64,000 nt of DNA. It comes from Natronobacillus azotifigens. GTDB lineage: Bacteria > Bacillota > Bacilli > Bacillales > Amphibacillaceae. The notes under the pieces are model-generated. The model was given only the letters and a program-made list of their open reading frames with translations. It searched no databases and was not told where the DNA came from. The position numbers and the translations under genes were made by a program. Every line of letters begins with the position of its first letter. Position 1 is the first letter of the stretch. This document shows, in pieces, positions 1 to 11,642 of this stretch. The stretch is taken from assembly GCF_026805325.1 (NCBI RefSeq), contig NZ_JAPRAT010000006.1, positions 62,001 through 126,000 on the forward strand. The letters run 5' to 3'.

Positions 1-765
1 TTAGCAGATATTTTAGTGGAAAAAGAAAAAGAGGTAAAGCAATTAAAACAAAACTATCAATCGGAAAATCTAGCAAACAATCAAACCGTTAGCTCTTTTT
101 ATCGAACATTCATGGAATCAGATCAGATGAAAATTATCGCTGAGATCAAACGGGCATCTCCTTCAAAAGGGATAATTAACCCGAATGTTAACCCTGCCAA
201 GCAAGCTAGTGATTATCAAGCAGCTGGGGCGAGTATGATCTCAGTGCTGACCGACCAACCTTTTTTCCAAGGAACGATGGAAGATTTAGCGATGGTTCGC
301 TCCGTCGTTGATCTTCCTATCTTAAATAAAGATTTTATTATTGATGAGATCCAAATCGATCGTGCGAAAGATTACGGAGCGAATGTCATTTTATTGATTG
401 CTGCAGCTTTGCCAAAAACAAGGTTAGAAGAATTATATGATTATGCCATTCAATCTGGACTAGAAGTTTTGTTTGAAGTTCATAATGCAGCGGAATTATC
501 GATCGCACAGGAAATTGGTGTGCAAATCATCGGAGTGAATAATCGTAATTTAAAAACGTTTGAAGTCGATCTAGCCATTACCGAAGAGTTAGCAAAACAA
601 ATCGATCTAACCAAAACATTATTGATCAGTGAAAGTGGAATTAAAACGACAGCAGATGTAATGCGTGTTCAAAAAGCTGGCGCGCGTGGGATTTTAGTAG
701 GTGAGACAATGATGCGATCAAAAGATCTAACGGCAACCTTTCAAACATTACGTGTGAATAGATAA
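1..765 (+). CDS. trpC: Indole-3-glycerol phosphate synthase, 5'-truncated by window edge
   Basis: TrpC closes the indole ring of tryptophan by converting carboxyphenylamino-deoxyribulose phosphate to indole-3-glycerol phosphate in the cytoplasm. The frame is open from base 1. The residues before the first possible start (GTG at 16) already look like TrpC (LADILVEKEKEVKQLK), so roughly the first ten codons lie outside the window. Visible TIM-barrel motifs are EIKRASPSKG with the catalytic lysine, NKDFI, GVNNRNL and SESGI. trpF follows after 16 bases behind an AAAGGAG site, so the gene belongs to the trp operon that runs on through trpA. Identification is secure; only the true start is missing. 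Confidence 0.96.
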   Translation, partial: LADILVEKEKEVKQLKQNYQSENLANNQTVSSFYRTFMESDQMKIIAEIKRASPSKGIINPNVNPAKQASDYQAAGASMISVLTDQPFFQGTMEDLAMVRSVVDLPILNKDFIIDEIQIDRAKDYGANVILLIAAALPKTRLEELYDYAIQSGLEVLFEVHNAAELSIAQEIGVQIIGVNNRNLKTFEVDLAITEELAKQIDLTKTLLISESGIKTTADVMRVQKAGARGILVGETMMRSKDLTATFQTLRVNR

Positions 766-781
766 CAAAGGAGTTTGGATA

Positions 782-1387
782 ATGCTAGTAAAAATATGTG
801 GCATTACAACAGTAGAAGATGGTTTAGCGGTTGCTAACGCGGGGGCCGATATGGTTGGTTTTGTTTTTGCAAAAAGTAAACGCCAGGTAGCACCTGAGCA
901 GGCAAGGGCGATTAGCACGCTCTTACCGCCTGAGTTAAAGAAGGTTGGTGTTTTTGTGAATGAATCGCTAGAAGAGGTTGAACGAGTAATCGAAGCGGTT
1001 GGGCTAGATTATGCTCAGCTACATGGCCAAGAATCGCCATCTTATTGTGAACAACTATCGGTTCCTGTCATTAAAGCTTTTCAAATCAAAACATCAGCGG
1101 ATTTTGCTCAGCTTGACAATTATTCTTGTTCCTATTATTTACTAGATAGCCCGGCTGGGCAGTATCAGGGTGGAAATGGAGAAAGTTTTGATTGGAAACT
1201 AGCAAAGCACGTAACGAGTAATCAACATAAAATCATTCTTGCGGGTGGCTTAAATCAAGAGAATGTTACTACTGCGATAGACATTGCTGATCCTGTAGGT
1301 GTTGATGTATCTAGTGGTGTGGAAACGGATGGAAAGAAAGATCATCAAAAAATCAACGCTTTTATTAGAAAGGCGAAAGAAAGATAG
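782..1387 (+). CDS. trpF: Phosphoribosylanthranilate isomerase
   Basis: TrpF performs the Amadori rearrangement of phosphoribosylanthranilate, the step before TrpC. The 201-residue protein has the usual length and the family motifs KICGITTVEDG at the N-terminus (catalytic Cys), QLHG near residue 80, LAGGL near 158 and VDVSSGVE near 175. The ATG follows an AAAGGAG site. The stop TAG touches the GTG that could open trpB, and the trpB ribosome binding site lies over the trpF end, which suggests translational coupling. Gene order trpC-F-B-A is the standard one for Bacillaceae. Confidence 0.96.
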   Translation: MLVKICGITTVEDGLAVANAGADMVGFVFAKSKRQVAPEQARAISTLLPPELKKVGVFVNESLEEVERVIEAVGLDYAQLHGQESPSYCEQLSVPVIKAFQIKTSADFAQLDNYSCSYYLLDSPAGQYQGGNGESFDWKLAKHVTSNQHKIILAGGLNQENVTTAIDIADPVGVDVSSGVETDGKKDHQKINAFIRKAKER

Positions 1388-1396
1388 GTGAAGATT

Positions 1397-2608
1397 ATGG
1401 CAAACTATCAACAACCAAATGAAACAGGACATTACGGTTCTTTCGGCGGACGTTTTGTGCCAGAAACTCTGATGCCAGCAGTCCTTGAATTAGAGAGGGC
1501 GTATCAAGAAGCGATGCAAGATCCTGCTTTTGTTGAGGAAGTAAACTATTACTTTAAGCAATATGTAGGGAGAGAAACCCCATTATATTATGCAGAACGA
1601 TTTACGAAACATCTTGGGGGACCCAAAATTTACTTAAAAAGAGAAGATCTTAACCATACGGGTGCCCATAAGATTAATAATGCGATCGGGCAGGCGTTAT
1701 TAACGGTACGGATGGGAAAGAAAAAAGTTGTTGCTGAGACTGGAGCTGGCCAACATGGTGTAGCTACCGCAACGGTTTGTGCATTGCTTGGTCTAGAGTG
1801 TGTCATTTTTATGGGAGAAGAAGATATCCGCCGTCAAAAACTGAATGTATTTCGAATGGAGTTATTAGGAGCTAAGGTTGTTGGCGTTAGTCAAGGGAGT
1901 GGTACATTAAAGGACGCGGTCAATGAAGCGCTTCGTTACTGGGTTAGTCATGTGGAAGATACGCATTATATTATTGGTTCTGTTGTTGGTCCACATCCAT
2001 TTCCGCAAATTGTTCGAGATTTTCAAAGTGTAATTGGAAGCGAAACAAAACAACAATTTCAAGCAGTTGAAGAAAAATTACCGGATGCAGTAGTAGCTTG
2101 CATTGGTGGTGGTAGTAATGCGATGGGAATGTTCTATCCGTTTGTCGATGATCAAGAAGTAAAACTGTATGGTGTCGAAGCAGGTGGATCTGGTGTGGAG
2201 ACTGGTAAGCATGCTGCTACATTAACCGATGGAAAAGTTGGTATCTTACATGGAACAATGACCTATTTACTGCAAGACAATGATGGTCAAATTGAGGAAG
2301 CACATTCGATTTCGGCAGGACTTGATTATCCGGGTGTCGGTCCCGAGCATAGTCATTTTAAGGAAATAAATCGTGTGCAATATGAATCCATTACCGATCA
2401 AGAAGCATTAGTTGGTTTACAACTATTATCGAAAACAGAAGGTATAATTCCTGCGCTAGAAAGTGCTCATGCCATTGCCTATACAGAAAAACTAGCGAAC
2501 GAAATGCGACCTGATCAAACGATTGTTGTTTGCCTATCTGGTCGAGGAGATAAAGATGTAGAAGCGGTAAAAGAAGCACTTGGGGGTGAAGTACATGCCA
2601 AAAGCTAG
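1397..2608 (+). CDS. trpB: Tryptophan synthase beta subunit
   Basis: TrpB condenses indole with L-serine to give L-tryptophan, using pyridoxal phosphate, in an alpha2-beta2 complex with TrpA. The PLP lysine is in [10 protein letters not shown] near residue 90, the glycine-rich phosphate loop is GGGSNAMG, and FVPETLMPA and GPEHS are also typical. I place the start at ATG 1397 because AGGTGA at 1386-1391 sits six bases upstream; the GTG at 1388 lies inside that site and would add only three residues. From this ATG the protein has 403 residues, the normal length. Its end overlaps trpA by 14 bases. Confidence 0.96.
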   Translation: MANYQQPNETGHYGSFGGRFVPETLMPAVLELERAYQEAMQDPAFVEEVNYYFKQYVGRETPLYYAERFTKHLGGPKIYLKREDLNHTGAHKINNAIGQALLTVRMGKKKVVAETGAGQHGVATATVCALLGLECVIFMGEEDIRRQKLNVFRMELLGAKVVGVSQGSGTLKDAVNEALRYWVSHVEDTHYIIGSVVGPHPFPQIVRDFQSVIGSETKQQFQAVEEKLPDAVVACIGGGSNAMGMFYPFVDDQEVKLYGVEAGGSGVETGKHAATLTDGKVGILHGTMTYLLQDNDGQIEEAHSISAGLDYPGVGPEHSHFKEINRVQYESITDQEALVGLQLLSKTEGIIPALESAHAIAYTEKLANEMRPDQTIVVCLSGRGDKDVEAVKEALGGEVHAKS

Positions 2609-3386
2609 AATTGATCAGGCGTTTGATCAGGTTCGAATTCAAGGAGACAAAGCATTTGTACCTTACATCATGGCAGGAGATGGTGGGTTAGCAAAGTTGG
2701 ATGAACAGTTAGCTTTCTTAGAACAGGCAGGTGCTACAGTAGTTGAATTAGGAATTCCTTTTTCCGATCCAGTAGCTGATGGACCAACGATTCAAGAGGC
2801 AGGCATTCGTGCTTTAAAAGAAGGAGTAAGCTTGCAAAAGGTATTGGATAAATTAGCAGAATCAAAAGAAAATCGAGATATTCCTATTGTGTTAATGACC
2901 TATATCAATCCGATTTATACATTTGGTGTAGCGGAGTTTGCAAAAGCCTGTGAAGAGTCTGGTGTCGATGGTCTTATTATTCCTGACCTTCCTCTAGAAG
3001 AAGAGAGTTTAGTAGTGGAAAGTTTACGTGCACATGATATTGCTTTGATTCGATTAGCCGCTTTAACAAGTCCACAAGCACGGCTTGAGGAAATTGCCAA
3101 GCGAACAGAAGGCTTTCTATATGCGGTTACCGTGACGGGTACAACAGGCGCAAGGATTGATTTTTCTGATCACGTTGGAACATACTTAGCTCAATTAAAG
3201 GAAATGAGTAAAGCCCCTGTACTAGCTGGATTTGGAGTATCAACCCCAGAGCATGTCCGTTCATTAAGTAAACATTGCGATGGTGTAGTTGTGGGAAGTA
3301 AAATTGTCGATAGCTTACATGCTGGTGACAAACAAACAATCGAAACATTAATTGCTGCTTCGAAAAATAGTGTGAATGTGCGATAA
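2595..3386 (+). CDS. trpA: Tryptophan synthase alpha subunit
   Basis: TrpA cleaves indole-3-glycerol phosphate to indole and glyceraldehyde 3-phosphate and channels indole to TrpB. The 263-residue protein has the signature [17 protein letters not shown] with the catalytic Glu and Asp, LMTYINPI, and [10 protein letters not shown] for phosphate binding. ATG 2595 is chosen because GGGGGTGA lies just upstream inside the trpB end; an in-frame TTG at 2580 has no ribosome binding site. The overlap with trpB implies translational coupling. A strong terminator follows directly, so trpA closes the operon. Confidence 0.95.
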   Translation: MPKARIDQAFDQVRIQGDKAFVPYIMAGDGGLAKLDEQLAFLEQAGATVVELGIPFSDPVADGPTIQEAGIRALKEGVSLQKVLDKLAESKENRDIPIVLMTYINPIYTFGVAEFAKACEESGVDGLIIPDLPLEEESLVVESLRAHDIALIRLAALTSPQARLEEIAKRTEGFLYAVTVTGTTGARIDFSDHVGTYLAQLKEMSKAPVLAGFGVSTPEHVRSLSKHCDGVVVGSKIVDSLHAGDKQTIETLIAASKNSVNVR

Positions 3387-3387
3387 T

Positions 3388-3421
3388 GAAAAAGACAACT
3401 GCCTGTGCAGTTGTCTTTTTC
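3388..3421 (+). terminator. Rho-independent terminator of the trp operon
   Basis: The stem AAAAGACAACTGC pairs with GCAGTTGTCTTTT around a four-base loop and runs into a T-tract. It starts one base after the trpA stop. Confidence 0.93.
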
Positions 3422-3480
3422 CAACGATAAGTAAGTCGTAAATAGTAATGCCCTGTAGACCGAAACAGTGCAATAAATGA

Positions 3481-3651
3481 TTTATCCCGGAGCACCGTCC
3501 GTAAGACTCCCACTTCAAAACAACGAGAATATCAAGTTGTTTAAGATGGGAGTAACGGACGCTAGCACCCCGAAGGCTTTCAAGGGCCTTTAGGGCTAAC
3601 AATCCGTGCGAGAATACCTAAAAAACCCTACTGATTGAAATTTTACTTTAT
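3481..3651 (+). repeat. Dispersed hairpin element, copy A
   Basis: This is a 171-bp copy of the element that recurs at 26507, 32571, 51689, 53229, 54665 and 57234. It starts TTTATCCCGG and ends CACTTTAT-like (here TTTACTTTAT), so TTTAT bounds both ends. The left half forms a long hairpin: CGTCCGT pairs with ACGGACG, and AAACAAC pairs with GTTGTTT inside it. The right half holds CCTTTAGGGCTAAC and a second hairpin that is partly decayed here. It lies between the trp terminator and the 52-bp array and carries no reading frame. Confidence 0.9.
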
Positions 3652-3671
3652 CTTCTTCACATTAGTGAGGA

Positions 3672-4139
3672 TGGAGGAGCAAAAAGTACTGTAACTTCGT
3701 CATAAGGCATGCTTTTGCCTAAGTTGAGTAAGAAAAATAGCTGTAACCTCGGTGAAACGTGGACTTATGCTTAGGTTGATGCCCAAAAAGTGCTTCAACC
3801 TCGTCGAAACAGCCACTTACGCCTAGGTTGAGGGTGAAAAATGGCTCTAACCTCGTCAAGAAAGCCGATCTTGCCTAGGTTGAGTAAGAAAAATAGCTAT
3901 AACCTCGGTGAAACGTGGACTTATGCTTAGGTTGATGCCCAAAAAGTGCTACAACCTCGTCGAAACAGCCACTTACGCCTAGGTTTAGGATGAAAAACGG
4001 CTCGAACCTCGTCAAGAAAGTCGATCTTGCCTAGGTTGAGGATGAAAAAAGACTCGAACCTCGTCAAAATGGCTAATCTTGACGAGGTAGAACCAAATAT
4101 GAGCTGCAACCTTATCGAAACGCCCACTTAAACCTAGAT
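3672..4139 (+). repeat. Tandem array of about nine 52-bp units
   Basis: The phrase CTAGGTTGAG and variants recurs at exactly 52-bp steps; the TTGAG or TTGAT positions are 3724, 3776, 3828, 3880, 3932, 3984 and 4036, with decayed units at each end. A 156-bp higher-order period is visible because the units at 3724 and 3880 are almost identical, as are those at 3776 and 3932. Many units hold the arms AACCT and CAAGA followed by TCTTG and AGGTT, so each can fold into an imperfect hairpin. The array fills the space between trpA and the MFS gene. No coding function is supported. Confidence 0.88.
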
Positions 4140-4200
4140 TGGTTACCACACGGTTTATGGACACAACATATTTAAAACACAAAGGAGAAAAAGTGTAAAC

Positions 4201-5388
4201 ATGACGCTATTACTTTTGATTATTATTTATTTAGCATTTATTAGCTTAGGATTACCTGATCCACTATTGGGTGCTGCCTGGCCAGTAATGCAACAGGATT
4301 TCGAGGTTCCGCTTGAGACAGCTGGAATACTTTCAATGGTGACAGCTGGAGGTACTATTGTTTCAAGTTTAGTAAGTGGAAAAGTAATACATAGATTTGG
4401 GACTGGAAAGGTTACGTTGATTAGTTGCTTAATGACTGCTGGTGCTTTGCTAGGCTTTGCTTTTGCTCCATCCATACTTTGGCTGGTTGTATGGACGATA
4501 CTTCTTGGATTGGGCGCAGGATCTGTCGACACAGCATTAAACAACTATGTTGCTAATCATTACAAGGCACACCATATGAGCTGGTTACATAGCTTTTGGG
4601 GAGTAGGAGCTACCTTAGGTCCTATCATCATGGCCCAGTTTATTTCAACACAACATGCATGGAGAAGTGGTTATCTTACAATTTCAGGGATTCAGTTTAC
4701 ATTGGCAGTTGTCCTCCTATTATCGCTACCATTGTGGAATAGAGTCTCGAAAAACAATAATGTCGTGGAAGAAGATGATGAGGTACACCTCTATGAAGCC
4801 ACAAAGCAGGTGAAGCCTTTACAAATTAAAGGAGTCAAGCTGTCATTGTTAACCTTCCTTTTTTATTGTGGGGTGGAAGCAACAGTCGGACTTTGGGGAA
4901 GTAGCTTCCTTGTAAATGTTAAGGATATTCCAGCAGCAGTAGCCGCACAATGGGTTTCCTTCTATTGGGGAGGACTAACCATTGGTAGATTTTTAACCGG
5001 TTTTGTTACATTTAAAATGAGTAACCGTATGCTCATTCGAACAGGACAAATAATAGCACTAGTTGGTGCTTCACTTCTGTTACTGCCATTACCATCTACC
5101 GTTTCACTGGTAGGTTTTATCGTGATAGGATTTGGACTAGCTCCGATCTTTCCATGTATGGTACATGAAACACCATATCGGTTTGGTAAATCGCATTCCC
5201 AGACTATTATGGGCTATCAAATGGCATTAGCTTATACTGGTGGCACCTTAATGCCACCTATTCTTGGTTTCATTGCATCCAGTACAACCATAGGGATTTT
5301 CCCATTTTTTATCGTTGTTTATATTGTACTGATGCTCATCAGTTCAGAACAATTAATTGCCCTGCTAAGAAAAAGAGCACACGTATAG
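4201..5388 (+). CDS. Major facilitator superfamily transporter
   Basis: The 395-residue protein has about twelve hydrophobic segments and the short loop RFGTGK after the second one, as in MFS carriers. A charged central loop (residues about 180-205, VSKNNNVVEEDDEV) separates the two six-helix halves. The motif LGLPDPLLGAAWP near the N-terminus suggests the sugar-related MFS branch, but the substrate cannot be read. ATG 4201 follows AAAGGAGA with a somewhat long 12-base gap. The beta-glucosidase gene starts 249 bases downstream on the same strand, so the carrier may import the glycoside that enzyme cleaves; this is inference. Confidence 0.8.
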   Translation: MTLLLLIIIYLAFISLGLPDPLLGAAWPVMQQDFEVPLETAGILSMVTAGGTIVSSLVSGKVIHRFGTGKVTLISCLMTAGALLGFAFAPSILWLVVWTILLGLGAGSVDTALNNYVANHYKAHHMSWLHSFWGVGATLGPIIMAQFISTQHAWRSGYLTISGIQFTLAVVLLLSLPLWNRVSKNNNVVEEDDEVHLYEATKQVKPLQIKGVKLSLLTFLFYCGVEATVGLWGSSFLVNVKDIPAAVAAQWVSFYWGGLTIGRFLTGFVTFKMSNRMLIRTGQIIALVGASLLLLPLPSTVSLVGFIVIGFGLAPIFPCMVHETPYRFGKSHSQTIMGYQMALAYTGGTLMPPILGFIASSTTIGIFPFFIVVYIVLMLISSEQLIALLRKRAHV

Positions 5389-5637
5389 TTAAATGAGTGA
5401 TGAGTACATTAGGAGGTAAGTTTGTAAAGCTTTAACGCTAAATACAGTCAAACAGTCTCCAACCAAACTGACTCTGATGTTGTAAAGTTTTAATTTATTG
5501 GGTAAGCTTCTTATTTCCTCTTTTTTTGGATCTGAATTTTTTCGGAGTGGTTCCGGTGTGCTTTTTAAATACTAAAATGTTACTATGAAAACGGTTAAAA
5601 TTCAAATCAAGATAAAAAACTCTAATAGGAGGTTCTT
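5389..5637 (+). other. Intergenic region upstream of the beta-glucosidase
   Basis: No gene is supported. An AGGAGGT sequence at about 5411 has no usable start codon behind it. The right end carries the cre-like site and the ribosome binding site AGGAGGTTCTT before ATG 5638. Confidence 0.6.
5586..5599 (+). promoter_or_regulatory. Candidate cre (CcpA) site
   Basis: TGAAAACGGTTAAA matches the B. subtilis cre consensus TGWAANCGNTNWCA at 13 of 14 positions; only the penultimate base differs. It lies 39 bases upstream of a beta-glucosidase start, a typical place for carbon catabolite repression. The promoter was not identified, so function is inferred. Confidence 0.6.
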
Positions 5638-7920
5638 ATGAATCATAAAGAGATTATCAAACTACTTATCCAAGAATTAACTTTAGAAGAAAAAGCGGGG
5701 CTATGCTCTGGATTAAACTTTTGGCATACAAAACCAATAGAAAGATTAGGGATTCCTTCCATTATGGTTACGGATGGACCACATGGTTTACGAAAACAAA
5801 AGAGCAGTGGCGATCATCTTGGACTTTTCGACAGTGTACCTGCCACTTGTTTTCCATCAGCAGCGGGTTTAGCAGGATCTTGGGATAGAGCCCTTATTAA
5901 CAAAGTAGGGATTGCTTTAGGGGAAGAGTGCCAAGCAGAAGATGTGGCGGTACTTCTTGGACCAGGTGCCAATATTAAACGGTCTCCATTATGTGGACGT
6001 AACTTCGAATATTTTTCTGAGGATCCTTATCTTTCATCTGAACTATCAGCAAGTCATATAGACGGGGTACAAAGCCAAGGTGTTGGTACATCCTTAAAGC
6101 ATTTTGCTGCAAATAATCAAGAGCACCGCAGAATGTCAACCGATGCAGTGATTGATGAGCGGACGCTTCGTGAAATTTATCTTGCTAGCTTTGAAGGAGC
6201 CGTAAAAAAAGCACAACCGTGGACGGTAATGTGTTCATATAATCAAGTAAATGGAGAATTTGCTTCCGAAAATAAAACGTTACTAACAGATATCTTGAAA
6301 ACGCAGTGGGGTCATCAGGGCTTCGTTGTCTCTGACTGGGGTGCTGTCAATGAAAGAGCTCTTGCATTAGAAGCAGGAATGGAGCTTGAAATGCCTTCGA
6401 GTAATGGAGAAGGAGACAAGAAAATTGTTGAAGCGGTGAAAAACGGTAGTCTATCCGAACAGGTTCTTAACGATGCAGTAGAAAGACTGTTAACGATTAT
6501 ACTTAGATCAGTAGACGAGAAAAAAGAAAATGCAACATATGATAAAGAAGCTCATCACGCACTAGCTAGACAAGTAGCTAGTGAAAGTATGGTGCTTCTT
6601 AAGAATGAAGACGATATTCTTCCACTGAAAAAGGAAGGGGAGATTGCGGTACTTGGTGCTTTTGCCAAACACTCGAGATATCAAGGTGGAGGAAGCTCTC
6701 ACGTTAACCCTACCAAACTAGATAGTGTGTTTGAAGAAATGGAGAAGTTGGCTGGAAATGCGGATATCCACTATGGAGAAGGGTATAAATTAGACTCAGA
6801 CGACATCGACGATCAGCTTATTTCAGAAGCAAAAGATCTTGCTATTCAGTCTGATGTGGCGGTAGTGTTTGCGGGACTTCCAGACCGTTATGAATCAGAA
6901 GGGTACGATCGTACACACTTACACATTCCTGCAAATCATCGTCGACTTATTGAAGCAGTTTCGGAAGTGCAGCCCAATGTGATTGTTGTTCTAAGTAATG
7001 GAGCGCCAATAGAGATGCCTTGGTTAGAAAATGTAGAAGGCTTGCTTGAAGTCTATCTAGGAGGGCAAGCGTTAGGTGGTGCCGTAGCAGATGTCCTGTT
7101 CGGAAATGTGAACCCATCTGGTAAACTGGCGGAAACATTCCCGCAGAAACTTAGTCATAATCCATCTCACCTTAATTTTCCTGGAGAAGGCGACAAAGTA
7201 GAGTACAAAGAAGGAATTTTCGTTGGCTATCGTTATTACGACACAAAGGAAATTGAACCGTTATTCCCGTTCGGTTACGGGTTAAGCTACACTACTTTTG
7301 ACTATACCGCTATTTCAGTGGATAAAAAGGAATTAACGGATGCAGAAACAGTGGATGTTCATGTAACGGTGAAAAATACTGGAAAAGTTGCTGGTAAAGA
7401 AGTGGTTCAACTTTATGTACGTGATGTGAATCCAAGCGTTATTCGACCGGCCAAAGAATTAAAAAGTTTTGAAAAAGTTGCACTCGAACCCGGGGAAGAA
7501 ACAACCGTTACGTTTACCCTTGATAAGCGATCATTCGCTTATTATAACGTCCAATTAAAAGATTGGCATGTGGAAACGGGAGCGTTTGAAATTTTAGTAG
7601 GGAAATCATCTCATGATATTTTGTTATCAGAAAAAGTGAAGGTAGAATCTACGGTTTCCCTTCCAGTTAGTTTCTCAAGAACATCAACGATGGGAGATAT
7701 TATGGCACACCCTCATGCTGGGCCAGTATTACAAGAAGCGCTTGCTGAAATCAACAAAGATAGTCCGATGATGGGGGAGGGAGAAGGAGAACAATCCGAG
7801 ATGATGGCGGCAATGATGAAGTATATGCCACTCCGAACGCTCGTATCTTTCAACGAATCCTTCACTGAAGAAATGCTAGCTAATTTATTAAAAAAATTAA
7901 ACGATTCCGTATCTAATTAA
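5638..7920 (+). CDS. Glycoside hydrolase family 3 beta-glucosidase
   Basis: This 760-residue enzyme should release terminal beta-linked glucose or related sugars from oligosaccharides. There is no signal peptide, so it is cytoplasmic. Order of parts: GH3 TIM barrel (about 15-290) with [23 protein letters not shown] and the nucleophile Asp233 in VVSDWGAV; the alpha/beta sandwich (about 310-530) with MVLLKNE; a fibronectin III-like domain (about 585-660) with [11 protein letters not shown]; then a C-terminal tail of about 90 residues containing a Met/Glu-rich stretch (about 710-725). AGGAGG sits seven bases before the ATG. A cre-like site upstream suggests glucose repression. The exact sugar specificity is unknown. 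Confidence 0.9.
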   Translation: MNHKEIIKLLIQELTLEEKAGLCSGLNFWHTKPIERLGIPSIMVTDGPHGLRKQKSSGDHLGLFDSVPATCFPSAAGLAGSWDRALINKVGIALGEECQAEDVAVLLGPGANIKRSPLCGRNFEYFSEDPYLSSELSASHIDGVQSQGVGTSLKHFAANNQEHRRMSTDAVIDERTLREIYLASFEGAVKKAQPWTVMCSYNQVNGEFASENKTLLTDILKTQWGHQGFVVSDWGAVNERALALEAGMELEMPSSNGEGDKKIVEAVKNGSLSEQVLNDAVERLLTIILRSVDEKKENATYDKEAHHALARQVASESMVLLKNEDDILPLKKEGEIAVLGAFAKHSRYQGGGSSHVNPTKLDSVFEEMEKLAGNADIHYGEGYKLDSDDIDDQLISEAKDLAIQSDVAVVFAGLPDRYESEGYDRTHLHIPANHRRLIEAVSEVQPNVIVVLSNGAPIEMPWLENVEGLLEVYLGGQALGGAVADVLFGNVNPSGKLAETFPQKLSHNPSHLNFPGEGDKVEYKEGIFVGYRYYDTKEIEPLFPFGYGLSYTTFDYTAISVDKKELTDAETVDVHVTVKNTGKVAGKEVVQLYVRDVNPSVIRPAKELKSFEKVALEPGEETTVTFTLDKRSFAYYNVQLKDWHVETGAFEILVGKSSHDILLSEKVKVESTVSLPVSFSRTSTMGDIMAHPHAGPVLQEALAEINKDSPMMGEGEGEQSEMMAAMMKYMPLRTLVSFNESFTEEMLANLLKKLNDSVSN

Positions 7921-8315
7921 TAATGAATGGATGCTACAGATCAATAAGTTTCTATTGATTTGAAGCACTAATAATAGAACAAAAGCCCAGAGCACCGGTT
8001 TAAAACGTAGCAACTAGAGCGAATCGATGATGACTTATTGTAGAATGCTTCGTGAAGTTGCCTAGATTTGTACGCTCGGAGCTGGACGTGGCTACATCTG
8101 TTCCAAGAAATGAAATGTCCACAAATCAAGATTCTATTGTTTCCTAAGTAACAATAAAAAACGCTTGGATAAATAATTATCCAAGCGTTTTTGCGTGCTA
8201 AGTCAAGTGTTGAAATTTGTGGTATAGATAATGCAAAACTCTATACATTTGAGAAGCGGTTAAACGAGCATTTACCGTGTAGTTTGTGTCACATCTCAAT
8301 GTTAGGAAAAAATTA
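7921..8315 (+). other. Intergenic region between convergent genes
   Basis: Apart from the terminator at 8156-8193 nothing coding is supported. The stretch 7980-8110 is relatively GC-rich (CGCTCGGAGCTGG) and could be a decayed repeat, but no second copy was found here. Confidence 0.5.
8156..8193 (+). terminator. Bidirectional terminator
   Basis: ACGCTTGGATAA pairs perfectly with TTATCCAAGCGT around a four-base loop, with A5 before and T-rich sequence after. It can serve the beta-glucosidase transcript on plus and the NADH oxidase transcript on minus. Confidence 0.92.
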
Positions 8316-9659
8316 TTATTGTTGTGCTTCTTGCGTCATTGCTAATAAAGCAACTTCATTTAGATAGTTCACTGGTTTGTTAAAGTGTGGTTGGAAAAAG
8401 AAGTCTGTCAATGCTAATTGTTCGATCGTCATATCATTCGCAATCGCCACACTAACTGTATTTACTACTTGAGTTAAATCAGTATCAGCAATCACCTGCG
8501 CACCCACAACACGATGTGTTCCAACTTCATAAACCAATTGTAATTTAATAATACTGTTTTCTGGCATGAAATCAGGACGGTACGTATCCTCGATATATGC
8601 AGTTCTAACCTGAATGCCACTTGCGTCTGCAGCTGTTTCGGTTAATCCAGTAGAGCCAATATAATGGTCATAGATTTTTAATCCAGATGTACCTTGTGTT
8701 CCTGGATAGGATAATCTAGTTTCGACTAGGTTTTGCGCCACAAGCGTACCCATCCGTACTGCGTTTGTTGCCAATGGAATGTATGCGGGTTGTTTTGTTG
8801 GGTTATATTGTACAGCACAACAATCACCAGCAGCATAGATGTCTTTTACATTGGTTTGCATATATTCATCAACCACAATTGCTCCGTTAGGTAAGGTGTC
8901 TACCTGTCCTTTAACCAGTTCAGTGTTTGGGCGGAAACCAATGCACATAACAACCAAATCAGCTTTGACTTCTCCCTGATTCGTAAGTACTTTTTCCACT
9001 TTTCCGTTCCCTTCGAAGCCAGACACGGTTTGATTCAAGAGCAAGTGGACACCTTTTTCACGGAAAGACGCTTCAACCGGATCGGTAAAGGTTTTATCTA
9101 AGTATCGGTTCAATATGCGTGACTCTGCGTCAATTAATGTAACGTTCTTTCCATTCTCCTCAAACGCTTCCACAAGTTCTACCCCGATGTAACCTCCACC
9201 TACAACGGTTACGTTGTCAACGTTTTCTGAACGGCGAATAATTTCTTTTGCGTGCTCATAGTTTTTACACAATACCACATTATCTAGATCGGATCCTGGA
9301 ATAGGTGGTGTGATTGGCCATGAACCAGTTGTTACGATTAGTTTATCAAAAGAATGAATCGTTTCTTCTCCTGTATTTCTGTCGCGAGCCTCCAATTGTT
9401 TTTGGGCAGTGTCACAGTGCAACACCTCGTGTTCCATGTGCATATTTATCCCCTTTTTTTCAAACTCTTCAACAGAAGCATAAAAAAGGCCTTCCGGTTC
9501 TGGAATAACACCCCCAACATAAAGAGCAATTCCACATGACAAGAAAGAAACGGTGTCATTCCGTTCAAAAACGTCGATCTCTGCATCCGGATATAAAGTC
9601 ATTATGTTTTTAATAGCGGCTGTTCCTGCGTGTGTACAACCAATAACTGCAACTTTCAT
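8316..9659 (-). CDS. nox: Water-forming-type NADH oxidase (FAD/NAD disulfide oxidoreductase)
   Basis: The protein belongs to the NADH oxidase / peroxidase / CoA-disulfide reductase group and probably reduces oxygen with NADH to regenerate NAD+. From the start chosen it has 447 residues: N-terminal FAD fold (VAVIGCTHAG), the redox cysteine Cys42 in FLSCGIALYVGG, the NAD fold VVGGGYIGVELVE, the second FAD site IYAAGDCC, and a C-terminal dimerisation domain. I start at ATG 9659 because GGAGG lies 11 bases upstream and because the active-site cysteine then falls at residue 42, the family number. An upstream ATG at 9677 lacks a ribosome site. CoA-disulfide reductase or NADH peroxidase remain possible. 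Confidence 0.86.
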   Translation of the reverse strand: MKVAVIGCTHAGTAAIKNIMTLYPDAEIDVFERNDTVSFLSCGIALYVGGVIPEPEGLFYASVEEFEKKGINMHMEHEVLHCDTAQKQLEARDRNTGEETIHSFDKLIVTTGSWPITPPIPGSDLDNVVLCKNYEHAKEIIRRSENVDNVTVVGGGYIGVELVEAFEENGKNVTLIDAESRILNRYLDKTFTDPVEASFREKGVHLLLNQTVSGFEGNGKVEKVLTNQGEVKADLVVMCIGFRPNTELVKGQVDTLPNGAIVVDEYMQTNVKDIYAAGDCCAVQYNPTKQPAYIPLATNAVRMGTLVAQNLVETRLSYPGTQGTSGLKIYDHYIGSTGLTETAADASGIQVRTAYIEDTYRPDFMPENSIIKLQLVYEVGTHRVVGAQVIADTDLTQVVNTVSVAIANDMTIEQLALTDFFFQPHFNKPVNYLNEVALLAMTQEAQQ

Positions 9660-9762
9660 CTGTGTATCATCCTCCATTTAGGTTCATTATTTCACCAGAA
9701 TAGAAAAAAGATACATATATTCTTTGCGAACTTATTCCACACGTTTGCTTACAAAAGAAAAC

Positions 9763-9792
9763 AAAAAAATCCCCACCAAGAAAAGGCGGGGA
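9763..9792 (-). terminator. Terminator of the ABC-F gene (minus strand)
   Basis: Read on minus, TCCCCGCC pairs with GGTGGGGA (one mismatch) and is followed by a run of seven T. It lies just beyond the stop of the ABC-F gene. Confidence 0.85.
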
Positions 9793-9798
9793 GTTCGA

Positions 9799-11472
<1,674 letters not shown>

Positions 11473-11593
11473 TCACTAAGTCAATCCTTGTTATCGTTAT
11501 AAGTAACGATCGAAAGACCTGCATATCGATTGAATAATCACAAACCAGGTACTAGTAAAGAAAACCAGATGAAAAAAATAGAACAAAATAGTC

Positions 11594-11612
11594 GATAATG
11601 ATTATCATTTTC
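11594..11612 (+). promoter_or_regulatory. Fur box
   Basis: The 19-bp sequence GATAATGATTATCATTTTC matches the classic Fur box with a single difference. It overlaps the spacer of a promoter whose -10 is TATAAT at 11615-11620 (weak -35 TCGATA at 11592-11597). Iron-bound Fur should block transcription to the right. No iron-uptake gene follows. Confidence 0.8.
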
Positions 11613-11642
11613 GTTATAATAAGACGAATAAGGAGGACAGAG

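Noticed and set aside
3672..4139. CRISPR array or T-box leader
   Set aside because: The 52-bp units are contiguous without variable spacers; no T-box core motif or aminoacylation-related gene follows.
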